Below, piece after piece: positions 20,743 through 29,169 of a DNA stretch of 64,000 bases (its first letter is position 1; every line of letters starts with the position of its first letter). This DNA is from Thermococcus sp. CX2 (GTDB taxonomy: Archaea; Methanobacteriota_B; Thermococci; Thermococcales; Thermococcaceae). Position numbers and translations under genes: made by a program. Under the pieces are notes generated by a model, which ran no database searches, had not been told where the DNA came from, and saw nothing but the letters and a program-made list of their open reading frames with translations. The stretch covers positions 310,001-374,000 of the forward strand of contig NZ_SNUQ01000001.1 of the NCBI RefSeq assembly GCF_012027555.1, given 5' to 3'.

Positions 20743-21672
20743 ATGATCGAGGTAGCGCTGAAGGCTTTATTCCTCCTAATTTATGCGACCTTCGTCGGGT
20801 TCATGTTCATGGGAATAATCAGGAAAGTGAGCGCAAGGATACACAGAAGGGTAGGACCGCCAATCTATCAGCCCATACTTGACACCATCAAGTTCTTCGG
20901 CAAGAAGGAGAACATTACCCACGGATTAATCTACGACTTCGGCATCATCTACGCCCTTGGAGCCACGATACTGGCTTTGTTCTTCATCCCGCTGGGAAGC
21001 GTCAGCATACTCAGGGCCTACGGTGACCTCATCCTCATCACCTTCCTCCTCGAGATACCAATGCTGGGAATAATGTTCGCTGCAATGAGCTCAGGAAACC
21101 CCTATGCAGGAATAGGTGCCCAGAGGGCCCTGCTTACTATGCTCGCCATTCAGGTGCCCCTCGGCTTCGCGATAATAGCACTCGCAGAGTTTTACGGAAC
21201 CTTCAGCACCTACGAGATAGTCATGGCCCAGCAGATCAGCGGATGGAGTATAATACACCTGCCGCTCCTCTTAGCCGCCATAGCCTACGACATCGTCCTT
21301 CAGGCAATGTTCGGCAAGGAGCCCTTCGATATCATGATTGCACCAGGTGAAATCTCCCTCGGTCCGATGGTCGAGTTCGGCGGAAAGCACATGGGAATGC
21401 TCCAGATACAGCACGCCATAGGCCTCTTCGCAGAGACGCTGTTCTTCAGCAACATATTCCTTGGCGGAGCAGTTATTACTGCCTTTGCAAGCCCGATACT
21501 GAACACCATCGCCAGCCTTGCAATACTCCTCGTCAAGCAGATAGCGGTGCTCCTCATAGCGGTATTCGTCAGCACGATATTCCCGAGGTTCACGATTGAC
21601 CAGGCGGCCAAGTTCTACTGGAAGTGGCCGACCATCATAGCCGCACTCGGAGCGATACTTGCAAGCCTGTGA
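20743..21672 (+). CDS. mbxM: Mbx/Mbs subunit M (NuoH-like)
   Basis: A 309-residue membrane protein of the NuoH/complex I subunit 1 family, with RRVGPPIYQPILDTIKFFGKKE and the acidic-loop motif KEPFDIMIAPGEISLGPMVEF. It anchors the ferredoxin-oxidising arm in the membrane. Its position right after H' and before J is the Mbx/Mbs order; in Mbh the M gene comes near the end. Confidence 0.92.
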   Translation: MIEVALKALFLLIYATFVGFMFMGIIRKVSARIHRRVGPPIYQPILDTIKFFGKKENITHGLIYDFGIIYALGATILALFFIPLGSVSILRAYGDLILITFLLEIPMLGIMFAAMSSGNPYAGIGAQRALLTMLAIQVPLGFAIIALAEFYGTFSTYEIVMAQQISGWSIIHLPLLLAAIAYDIVLQAMFGKEPFDIMIAPGEISLGPMVEFGGKHMGMLQIQHAIGLFAETLFFSNIFLGGAVITAFASPILNTIASLAILLVKQIAVLLIAVFVSTIFPRFTIDQAAKFYWKWPTIIAALGAILASL

Positions 21673-21682
21673 GGTGATGAAA

Positions 21683-22255
21683 ATGGTGGACTGGAGACTC
21701 TTTGAACCTCTCTTTAATTATGCGAGAAAGAAGAGCCTTTGGATTGTGTCGTTCTGTACCGGATGTGGCGGTATAGAGATGCCGCCCCTCATGACGTCAA
21801 GGTATGACCTAGAGCGATTCGGTATGATGCCGGACCCGAGCCCAAGGCAGTACGACCTCTTCCTCATCACGGGCTACGTTACGCCGAAGACCCTCAAGAG
21901 AATCATAATCACCTACGAGATGGCGCCTGATCCAAAGTACGTCCTGGCCCACGGCTCCTGCCCGCTCAACGGTGGAATCTACTGGGACGCCTACAACGCC
22001 ATCAAGCACCTCGACAAGTACATCCCGGTCGATGTCGTCATAGCCGGATGTATGCCGAGGCCAGAGGCAGTCATGGATGGAATCCAGAAGATAATGGAGA
22101 TGATTGAGAACGGAACAGCAGACGGATGGAAGAGGTACAAGGAGAACTATGAGTGGTACAAGAAGAACCAGGACGAGCTCTTCGGCGAAGGATGGCGTGA
22201 GAGAGAAGCCAGGAGGTGGATCCCATGGCTGATGGACAAGAAAAAGGAGGAGTGA
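21683..22255 (+). CDS. mbxJ: Mbx/Mbs subunit J (NuoB-like, [4Fe-4S])
   Basis: A 190-residue peripheral subunit of the NuoB/small hydrogenase subunit family. Cluster cysteines are in FCTGCGG, AHGSCPLNGG and AGCMPRPEA; they hold the [4Fe-4S] cluster next to the active site of subunit L. The ATG at 21683 has GAGGTGAT four bases away; an ATG two codons earlier overlaps that site. Confidence 0.92.
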   Translation: MVDWRLFEPLFNYARKKSLWIVSFCTGCGGIEMPPLMTSRYDLERFGMMPDPSPRQYDLFLITGYVTPKTLKRIIITYEMAPDPKYVLAHGSCPLNGGIYWDAYNAIKHLDKYIPVDVVIAGCMPRPEAVMDGIQKIMEMIENGTADGWKRYKENYEWYKKNQDELFGEGWREREARRWIPWLMDKKKEE

Positions 22256-22260
22256 ACGAG

Positions 22261-22794
22261 ATGGGGGAAGTCAAGTGGGAGAGAGAGCAGATGCTCGTTG
22301 ACAAAATCCTTGAAAAAGCCCCCTACGCCGAGGGCAAGGTGCGGCGCGAACGGAGGATTGAGTTCAGCATTCCGGCAGACAGGATAAGGGACTTCCTCAT
22401 GTTGCTCAAGGAGAACGACTTCGAGCTCATGCTCCAGATAACGACCGTCGACTGGCCCAACGACGGCGAGCTTGAGCTCATCTATCAGATGTGGAGCGTG
22501 ACCCACAGAACCCACGCCATGGTCAGAACACGGATTCCGAGGGATCTCGATAAGGCAAGGATGCCGACCGTCAAGGACATCTACCCTGTGGCTGAGACCT
22601 ACGAGAGGGACGCCCACGACTTCTTTGGAGTCTACTTCGAGGGCAACGAGAAGATGGAGATGCCGTGGATCCTCGACGACACCGAGCAGGGGCTCTTCCC
22701 GCACAGAAAGGACTTCGACATGCTGACCTACGTGAAGAAGAAGTACAAGCTGCTCGACAGGTTCGATGAGGATAAGGACAACTACGTGATTTGA
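22261..22794 (+). CDS. mbxK: Mbx/Mbs subunit K (NuoC-like)
   Basis: A 177-residue soluble protein of the NuoC/complex I 30 kDa family, with the signature PVAETYERDAHDFFGVYFEGN followed by a histidine-containing HRKDFDM. It is structural and supports subunits J and L. Start uncertain: ATG 22261 is ten bases after GGAGG; a GTG at 22252 is also in frame and almost touches it. Confidence 0.88.
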   Translation: MGEVKWEREQMLVDKILEKAPYAEGKVRRERRIEFSIPADRIRDFLMLLKENDFELMLQITTVDWPNDGELELIYQMWSVTHRTHAMVRTRIPRDLDKARMPTVKDIYPVAETYERDAHDFFGVYFEGNEKMEMPWILDDTEQGLFPHRKDFDMLTYVKKKYKLLDRFDEDKDNYVI

Positions 22795-22804
22795 GGTGAG
22801 AGTT

Positions 22805-23980
22805 ATGGTTTCGCAGAATGAGCTCATTCGGGAAGCGAGAGAAAACGGGATGGACCTGCTCCCACTCGATAAGGACACTTACGAGTTGTTCTTCGGCCCA
22901 CAGCACATGGCCACTGAGAACTTCAGCATAATCCTCAAGATGGACGGCCACAGGGTTGTGAAGGCCATAGCCAATCCCGGCTTCCTCCACAGGGGCTTTG
23001 AGAAGCTTGCCGAGTACAGGCCGTGGCACACGAACATAGCGCTCCTCCTTAGAATCTGTGTTCCAGAGCCAGACGTCCCCGAGGCAATATACTCAATGGC
23101 CGTTGATGAGATAATCGGCTGGGAGGTTCCAGAGAGGGCCCAGTGGATTAGAACAACCGTCCTCGAAATGGCGAGGGTTTCCGCATATCTGTTCTGGATA
23201 ATGGGTCTCAGCTTCAAGCTCGGTGTCTACACTGCCGGCCAGTGGGCTGCTGCCTACAGGGAGAGGCTGATGGCCCTCTTCGAGCAGCTGACCGGTGCCA
23301 GGGTCTACCACATATACACCATCCCCGGCGGTGTCAGGAGGGACATTCCGGGCGACAAGTGGCTCCGCCAGCTCAAGGACACCGTCGAGTACATCAGGAG
23401 CAAGTTACCAGACTTCGACAACCTTGTCTTCGAGAACTATGTCGCCCACAGGAGGCTTGAGGGAATTGGAGTGATGGACAAGAAGTTCGCCCTCGCCGAA
23501 GGCGTCACTGGGCCAAACCTCAGAGCCACCGGCGTTCCCTACGACGTGAGGAGGGCCGACCCATACCTGCTCTACCCAGAGCTCGACTTCGAGGTTCCCG
23601 TCCTGAAGGAGGGCGATGCCCTCGCGAGGGCTTTGATAAGGCGCTTCGAGCTTGAGCAGGATCTCTACATCCTCGACCAGCTCCTCGAGATAGGGCCGCC
23701 GAGCGGACCGTACAAGGTTGAAGACCCCAGGCTCAAGAACCTCCCGAGGTTCAAGGTTCCGGCCGGAGATGCGTTCGCCCACGTGGAATCAACGAAGGGC
23801 GACTTTGGTGCCTACGTCGTCAGCGATGGAAAGCACAAGCCGTACAGAGTGCAGATAAGGGGTCCAAGTATAGCCCATGGAGTCAGGGTTCTCGAGCAGC
23901 TCTTGGTTGGAGCAAGAATAGCCGACGTCCCCGTGATATTGATGAGCCTTGACAACTGTCCACCAGACATCGACAGGTGA
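22805..23980 (+). CDS. mbxL: Mbx/Mbs subunit L (NuoD-like, no [NiFe] site)
   Basis: A 391-residue catalytic-arm subunit homologous to the large subunit of [NiFe] hydrogenases and NuoD. The N-terminal cysteine motif is reduced to one cysteine (LRICVPEPD, C85) and the C-terminal motif to one (LDNCPPDIDR, C385), so the four-cysteine [NiFe] site of Mbh is lost. This pattern is characteristic of Mbs, which reduces polysulfide instead of protons. ATG after GAGGTGAG. Confidence 0.92.
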   Translation: MVSQNELIREARENGMDLLPLDKDTYELFFGPQHMATENFSIILKMDGHRVVKAIANPGFLHRGFEKLAEYRPWHTNIALLLRICVPEPDVPEAIYSMAVDEIIGWEVPERAQWIRTTVLEMARVSAYLFWIMGLSFKLGVYTAGQWAAAYRERLMALFEQLTGARVYHIYTIPGGVRRDIPGDKWLRQLKDTVEYIRSKLPDFDNLVFENYVAHRRLEGIGVMDKKFALAEGVTGPNLRATGVPYDVRRADPYLLYPELDFEVPVLKEGDALARALIRRFELEQDLYILDQLLEIGPPSGPYKVEDPRLKNLPRFKVPAGDAFAHVESTKGDFGAYVVSDGKHKPYRVQIRGPSIAHGVRVLEQLLVGARIADVPVILMSLDNCPPDIDR

Positions 23981-23985
23981 TGAAG

Positions 23986-24633
23986 ATGGAGGTTGATTTT
24001 AAGGTCGCCCCAGAGGAGAAAATCAGGAAGAAGCCATCATTCATCAAGCCCTGGATGGGCCTCAAGTACCTCTTCAAGAAGCCCGTTACCATCAAGATAC
24101 CCTACGAGAGGGTACAGATAGCTAAGGACTACAGGGGATTCCACACCCTCGACTGGAAGAAGTGTGTCGGCTGTAACTTCTGCGGCCAGATATGTCCGGC
24201 GAGGGCAATAGAGATGACCTGGATAGAAGTGGATGGCAAGATGGAGAAGAGGCCACATCCAAAGATAGACTACGGCAGGTGTACCTTCTGTGAGTTCTGT
24301 GTCGACGTCTGTCCAACTGGAGCGCTGGGCTTCATCGAGAACTACATCCTCACCACCGAGTGGAAGGACGAGGAGCTGGAGCTCTTTGACTGGGTTCCAA
24401 TCCATCCAGACAAGTTCAGGGAGATAAACGAGAAGTTCCCCGACTACAGGTTCCCGGTGGAGAAGATAAAGTTCAACAAGGAAACGAAAGAGGTCACCTA
24501 CTACCTGAGAGACGGAGAGGTCATGAAATTCAAGATACTCGGCTACGGCATCAGGCCGCCGAAGCCACCAACAAAGCCCGCTCAGAAGGCAGCCACAAAA
24601 CCAGCTGAAAAGACCGAGGAAAAGAAGGAGTGA
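23986..24633 (+). CDS. mbxN: Mbx/Mbs subunit N (NuoI-like, two [4Fe-4S])
   Basis: A 215-residue ferredoxin-like subunit with two [4Fe-4S] motifs: CVGCNFCGQICP and CTFCEFCVDVCP. It passes electrons from reduced ferredoxin towards subunit J. The C-terminal tail is rich in Pro, Lys and Glu and looks disordered. ATG 23986 is four bases after AGGTGAT; upstream in-frame GTG/ATG codons overlap the site. It is the last gene of the operon, followed by T-rich DNA. Confidence 0.92.
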   Translation: MEVDFKVAPEEKIRKKPSFIKPWMGLKYLFKKPVTIKIPYERVQIAKDYRGFHTLDWKKCVGCNFCGQICPARAIEMTWIEVDGKMEKRPHPKIDYGRCTFCEFCVDVCPTGALGFIENYILTTEWKDEELELFDWVPIHPDKFREINEKFPDYRFPVEKIKFNKETKEVTYYLRDGEVMKFKILGYGIRPPKPPTKPAQKAATKPAEKTEEKKE

Positions 24634-24636
24634 GAG

Positions 24637-24672
24637 CCTTTCCCTTTTTCCTTCCCAATCGTGAACTTTTTT
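24637..24672 (+). terminator. T-rich terminator after mbxN
   Basis: Several T tracts (CCTTTCCCTTTTTCC, then AACTTTTTTAG) follow the mbxN stop, as expected for archaeal transcription termination at the end of the 13-gene operon. No strong hairpin is seen. Confidence 0.5.
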
Positions 24673-24707
24673 AGATCCTTAGGTGCTATTCTTTACGGTG
24701 GATTCTC

Positions 24708-25193
24708 ATGGGGATAGATGTCCGGAGTGAAAAGAACCTGGCCTGATAGGCTCGGTCATAGGAATTGTCGCGGGTCTCACGGGAGTGATACCCTACATCG
24801 GTTACTTCACGAGCGGGGTTTCGCTGATACATTTCATCCTGATACTAGTGGCACTCAAGGGCATATGGAACAAAGTCTGTGACGAGAGGCCGTTCAAATA
24901 TTACCTGTACAAGATGACAGCCTTTGCCCGGGGAGAGTTTCCCGGACTCGAGATCGGAATATTATTATTAGGAATTCTTGGTCTCATAGCGGTTCTTATA
25001 GTCTCCGTCTATTTCCAGAAATGTGGAGGAGTTCAGGAGTACTGCAAAGTGGCTCTGGTGGGGCGCTTTACCGGCTGTAATCCTCATTGGCCGGATACTC
25101 CTGCTGGTGGCGGGGATATACCAGATACTCGCCTTCGCCAACATGCCCGAGGAACTCGAAGAGAAGCCCAAAGTGGACAGTTCCATCTACTGA
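24708..25193 (+). pseudogene. Frameshifted DUF996 membrane-protein gene
   Basis: A broken paralogue of the next gene. It starts ATG after GGTGG and reads MGIDVRSEKNLA, then stops at 24744. The homologous reading continues in another frame (LIGSVIGIVAGLTGVIPYIG to YFQKCGGVQEY) and shifts back near 25044 to AKWLWWGALPAVILIGR, ending KVDSSIY at 25193. Aligned with the intact neighbour (VRSEKNL, IPYIG, DERPFK, AYFQK, WWGAL, MPEE), it has two frameshifts and lacks part of the middle. It is a decayed tandem duplicate unless the shifts are sequencing errors. Confidence 0.8.
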
Positions 25194-25194
25194 G

Positions 25195-25220
25195 GCTTTT
25201 TCCTTTTTCTCATTCTTTTG
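25195..25220 (+). terminator. T-rich terminator
   Basis: Runs of T (GGCTTTTTCCTTTTTCTC and ATTCTTTT) directly after the broken DUF996 gene look like an archaeal terminator. Confidence 0.45.
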
Positions 25221-25264
25221 GGTAGGGTTTTAAGCTTGACGTTGATTTTCTAATGGTGGTTTCG

Positions 25265-25837
25265 GTGGTCGTTGTTAACGTCAGAAGCGAAAAAAACCTC
25301 GGAATGTGGGGCGCCATTCTGAACCTCCTCGGCGGCTTCATACCGTATATCGGGGGCATAATAGCACTCGTCGGCTTCCTCATGGTGCTGTTTTCTCTTA
25401 AGGGAATAAGCGACGCAACGGGAGATGAGAGACCATTCAAGAAATACTTCTACGGAGTACTCTTCGCGATAGGAGGCATCATCGTCATTGCAGTTCTGCT
25501 CCTCAGTATGCTGGCGGTATTCCCGAGCGGCCGCGAACTTAGCAAGTCAGCAGGAATTGGAATTGCAGTCCTCTTCTTCGTCCTGCTGATTTCCCTCATC
25601 ATCGGCTCGGCCTACTTCCAGAAGCAGGCATGGGAAGCAATGTACGAGATAACCAAGACCCAGGAGTTCAGAGACGCTGCCAACTGGGTATGGTGGGGAG
25701 CTTTAACCTCCATAGTCCTCATTGGCTTCATTCTGCTCCTGATCGCCCAGATATACATAATCATCGGCTTCAGCAAGATGCCCGAAGAAATAGGTGAGGA
25801 ACCTGCACCGAGCGCCGAAGAGGTCATCACGTGGTGA
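25265..25837 (+). CDS. DUF996 membrane protein
   Basis: A 190-residue protein with about five hydrophobic segments and the DUF996 layout: N-terminal RSEKNLGMWGAILNLLGGFI, then SLKGISDATGDERPFKKYFY, and a C-terminal MPEEIG tail. Function unknown. Comparison with the broken copy upstream, which starts after GGTGG, suggests GTG 25265 as start (GGTGG at 25256-25260); an ATG at 25253 is also in frame. TATA-like GTTTTAAGC lies near 25227-25235. A third DUF996 gene is at 61.1 kb. Confidence 0.8.
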   Translation: MVVVNVRSEKNLGMWGAILNLLGGFIPYIGGIIALVGFLMVLFSLKGISDATGDERPFKKYFYGVLFAIGGIIVIAVLLLSMLAVFPSGRELSKSAGIGIAVLFFVLLISLIIGSAYFQKQAWEAMYEITKTQEFRDAANWVWWGALTSIVLIGFILLLIAQIYIIIGFSKMPEEIGEEPAPSAEEVITW

Positions 25838-25876
25838 GGGTCTCCTTCCCCAATTTTTTGAAAAAATAATAGAGGC

Positions 25877-27178
25877 TCAGAGGAGCCTGTCGAGGATTAT
25901 TGCCGTCAACGCTCCAACGGCCATACCTGACTCAAGTATGCTGGCTATAACCTTCGGGAAGTGCGCCAGGAACTCAGCCGGGAGCTGGGGTGCACCGAGG
26001 CCCGCTATAAGTGCGGCTGCCAGTATGAGGGTGTTCCTGTCGTTGAGCTCCACTTTTTCTGTTATCAACCTAAGTCCAGTGACGCTTATCATGCCGTAGA
26101 GCGCCAGTGTGAGGCCGCCGAGCACTGGAGCGGGCATGGAGGCCAGGACTCCTGCGAACTTGGGAATCAGCGAGAGGAGTATCAGTATAGCTGCCCCCAC
26201 CTGCACAACGTGCCTGCTCGCCACTTTGGTGAGCGCCACAAGTCCGATATTCTCCGAGTAGCTTGTTGTTCCGCAGGCACCCAAAAGGCCGGCTATCGAG
26301 CAGGCTAGCCCTTCGCTGCCTATACCGCGAGCTATGTGCTTCTCCGTTATCTCCGAGCCGGTAACGGTCGCTATGGCATGATAGTCGCCGACGCTCTCGA
26401 TTATGCTCACCATGAAGGCGAAGAGCAGGATGACGATCGCCGTCGTGTCAAAGATAGGCTCACCCCAGGGAAGAATCTTGGGCAGACTGAACGCCGGAAG
26501 GCTCTTCACAAGGTCGAAGTTGGCTAAGCCGAGCGGGATGCTGACGGCGTAGCCAACGAGCGCACCTATCACCACTGGCATGGCCCTGAGGCTTCCCTTC
26601 GCCTTCAGCGCGACGAACACCGTGGTGAGGAAGGTAACCCCCGCAACGATGACGGAGCTCACGATGGTGCTCCCGCTTGGGTCGGCGTAGAAGTTGAAGA
26701 AGTTCTTGACGGCAACGTCCGCCAGGCTGAAGCCTATGAGCATTATTGTAACTCCAGTAACTAGGGGTGTGAAGAGCTTCCTGACCTTGCCGATGATTCC
26801 GAGCCACCCCACCAACGCCTCCACGAGGCCTCCGATGATGAGTGCGCCCTCCACTGCGGCCATTCCTAAGCTTGAGCCTATTGCTATCATACCTGGTATG
26901 AAGGCGAAGCTTGAACCCTGCACTATCGGGTAGCGCGAGCCTATCGTCGTCTGCAGGAGCGTCGCTATGCCCATCGCCAGTAGAACGGCCTGAATCATGA
27001 GGGCAATCTCAGAACCGCTCAGCCCGATGGCACCACCGACCACCAGGGGCACTGTGACAGTCGCTCCAAACATCGCCAGAACATGCTGAAGGCCAAAAAC
27101 CAAAGCCTTCAAAGGCTCAACCCTGTCATCGATTCCAAACTTCAAAGCGCCTTTCTTTTCAAACTCCGCAGCCTCCAT
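25877..27178 (-). CDS. Uracil/xanthine permease (NCS2 family)
   Basis: A 433-residue transporter with about 14 helices of the NCS2/UraA-xanthine permease family. Signature stretches are GLQHVLAMFGATVTVPLVVG, QGSSFAFIPGMIAIG, the substrate-binding FAFMVSIIESVGDYHA and GTTSYSENIGLVALT. It imports a nucleobase, probably uracil or xanthine, by ion symport. TATA CTTTTTAAAC at about 27206-27215 puts the transcript start close to the ATG, so the leader is very short. Confidence 0.9.
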   Translation of the reverse strand: MEAAEFEKKGALKFGIDDRVEPLKALVFGLQHVLAMFGATVTVPLVVGGAIGLSGSEIALMIQAVLLAMGIATLLQTTIGSRYPIVQGSSFAFIPGMIAIGSSLGMAAVEGALIIGGLVEALVGWLGIIGKVRKLFTPLVTGVTIMLIGFSLADVAVKNFFNFYADPSGSTIVSSVIVAGVTFLTTVFVALKAKGSLRAMPVVIGALVGYAVSIPLGLANFDLVKSLPAFSLPKILPWGEPIFDTTAIVILLFAFMVSIIESVGDYHAIATVTGSEITEKHIARGIGSEGLACSIAGLLGACGTTSYSENIGLVALTKVASRHVVQVGAAILILLSLIPKFAGVLASMPAPVLGGLTLALYGMISVTGLRLITEKVELNDRNTLILAAALIAGLGAPQLPAEFLAHFPKVIASILESGMAVGALTAIILDRLL

Positions 27179-27257
27179 TGAAGCCCGCTCGAGCTGTGTC
27201 AGAATTTGTTTAAAAAGTTTTCGGAAAAGCGCAAGATTAACAAAAATTTGTCAAAGT

Positions 27258-28589
27258 TTACCAGCCCTGCACCTTGGATAGCACGTCGTCGGAGACCTTA
27301 CCGTTCTCAACATCGGCTATGGCCTGTTCCAGCCTGTTAAGACCCTCCTCCAAAAGCTCCTCCTCTATCGTTAGCGGCGGCTGGATCCTCAGCACATTGC
27401 CCTGGAGGAACGCGAGGATGAGTCCGAGCTCGTAGGCACGCCAGACGACCTTCTTCGCCTCATCGTAGGCCCTCTCCTTTGTCTCCCTGTCTTTCACGAG
27501 ATCAACCCCAAGCATCAGACCGAGACCGCGGACATCTCCGATTAGCTCGTGCTCTTCCTTCATCTTCTCGAGCCGCCTTTTGGTGTACTCACCAAGCTTT
27601 TCCGCCCTCTTGAGGAGTTCTTTTTCCTCTATCTCCTCGATGACTGCCAAAGCAGCCCTGCTCGTCACAGGATTGCCGCTCAGCGTGAAAGTGTGGCCGA
27701 GCGGTGGCAGGGAGTCCATTATCTCGGCCCTACCTATTATCGCGCTTATGGGCAGTCCGCCACCGAGGGGCTTAGCGAGGGTTATTATATCCGGCGTAAC
27801 GCCGAAATGCTCTATCGCGAACCACTTTCCAGTCCTACCCAGTCCGCTCTGCACTTCATCCACCACGAGGAGAATGCCGTGCTCATCGAGGATGCGCTTG
27901 ATTCTCTTAAAGTAGTCCTTTGGCGGAACAATCATGCCAGCATCCCCTTGTATCGGCTCAGCGAAGAGGGCAGCCGTCCCCTCTGCGTAAACCTCTCCCT
28001 CAAACTTCTCCTTCAGATACTCAACGCACTCCATGTGGCAGGTCTTAGGCTCTTTACCGAAGGGACAGCGGTAGCAGTTTGGGTAAGGAATGTAGTGAAC
28101 TTCACTTAGCTCTCCGACGATGGAGCGGACCTCGAATTCCAAACCGGTGACGCTCATCGCCCCATACGTTGCCCCATAATAGCTCCTTAGGTAGCTGAGG
28201 AGGTGACGTCTCCCCGTGTAGGCCCTCGCGAACTTTATCGCCCCATCGTTGGCATCGCTTCCGCTGAGACCGAAGGAGACTTTAGGATTCTCTATGGGAG
28301 AAATCTCGGCGAGCTTTTCTGCCAAGAGCAGGGGCTCGACTGGAAAGCCGTAGATGAAGGTGAAGTGAATCAGCCTATCGGCCTGCTCTTTAACGGCATT
28401 GACGACGCGCGGGTTGTTGTGGCCGACGTTCTGGACGGCAGCATTGCTCAGGAAGTCTATGTACTCCCTCCCCTCGATGTCCCACACTTTGGCGTTTTCA
28501 GCCCTCACTCCGACTATAGGAGCGTAGGTAACGCGCGCTGCCTTGGGAAATACCCTTGAATACCTCATGATTATTTCATCCCTCTCCAT
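27258..28589 (-). CDS. Class III PLP aminotransferase or amino-acid racemase
   Basis: A fold-type I PLP enzyme of 443 residues in the GABA/ornithine aminotransferase family. The PLP lysine is in [12 protein letters not shown], the aspartate in [15 protein letters not shown], and the phosphate-binding region in [14 protein letters not shown]. In Thermococcales this family includes ornithine aminotransferase and broad or Ala/Ser and Leu/Met racemases, so transaminase versus racemase cannot be decided here. The cysteine-rich insert [17 protein letters not shown] is notable. ATG after GGAGGTGAG. An Lrp-type regulator is divergently transcribed next door. Confidence 0.85.
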   Translation of the reverse strand: MERDEIIMRYSRVFPKAARVTYAPIVGVRAENAKVWDIEGREYIDFLSNAAVQNVGHNNPRVVNAVKEQADRLIHFTFIYGFPVEPLLLAEKLAEISPIENPKVSFGLSGSDANDGAIKFARAYTGRRHLLSYLRSYYGATYGAMSVTGLEFEVRSIVGELSEVHYIPYPNCYRCPFGKEPKTCHMECVEYLKEKFEGEVYAEGTAALFAEPIQGDAGMIVPPKDYFKRIKRILDEHGILLVVDEVQSGLGRTGKWFAIEHFGVTPDIITLAKPLGGGLPISAIIGRAEIMDSLPPLGHTFTLSGNPVTSRAALAVIEEIEEKELLKRAEKLGEYTKRRLEKMKEEHELIGDVRGLGLMLGVDLVKDRETKERAYDEAKKVVWRAYELGLILAFLQGNVLRIQPPLTIEEELLEEGLNRLEQAIADVENGKVSDDVLSKVQGW

Positions 28590-28707
28590 AATCTCACCTC
28601 CAATGCTATACGCGTTTAGAATTAATAGTAATTTCGCCCAAATTTTGGTGAATTCGCAGAAAAGCTTAAGACCTCAATGTCGAATTGACAGAATAGGTGG
28701 CTGCATA

Positions 28708-29169
28708 ATGCGGGAGAATGAACACCTTGACGAACTCGACAGGATGATACTCCACATCCTCCAGGAGGACGGGAGGGCGAGCTACTCGGAGATAGCGAGG
28801 AGGCTCAGAGTACCTGAGTCGACGGTAAGGCTCCGCGTGAAGAAGCTCTTGGAAAGGGGAATCATAAGGAAGTTCGCGGCACTGATAAACCCCTTCAGGG
28901 CGGGCTACAACATAGTGGCGTTCATAGCCGTTGACGTGGAGCCGAACAAGATAAAGCGAGCAGCGGAAGAGCTAAGCAAACTGCCTGAAGTTGATGTTCT
29001 CGGCATAGCTACGGGCGCCCACGACATACTCATGCAGGTGACGGTGAAGGATTTGCAGGAGCTGGAGAGCTTTCTGATAGAAAAGCTGGGAAAGATAGAG
29101 GGAATAAGGAGCACGGAAACATCAATCCTGACGAGCGTCCGGAAGTGGGGCTACGCAAGGGTGTTTTAG
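28708..29169 (+). CDS. Lrp/AsnC family transcription regulator
   Basis: A 153-residue regulator: N-terminal HTH (YSEIARRLRVPESTVRLRVKK) and C-terminal RAM/ACT-like effector domain (GYNIVAFIAVDVEP, GAHDILMQVTV). Members bind amino acids and form octamers. Its divergent position beside the class III aminotransferase/racemase suggests control of that gene and of itself. ATG eight bases after AGGTGG. The 3' end overlaps the convergent M24 gene by 4 bases. Confidence 0.9.
   Translation: MRENEHLDELDRMILHILQEDGRASYSEIARRLRVPESTVRLRVKKLLERGIIRKFAALINPFRAGYNIVAFIAVDVEPNKIKRAAEELSKLPEVDVLGIATGAHDILMQVTVKDLQELESFLIEKLGKIEGIRSTETSILTSVRKWGYARVF

Noticed and set aside
22147-22878. Minus-strand frame of 243 codons across mbxJ-mbxK-mbxL
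   Set aside because: Antisense shadow of well-supported subunit genes; no ribosome binding site or motif.
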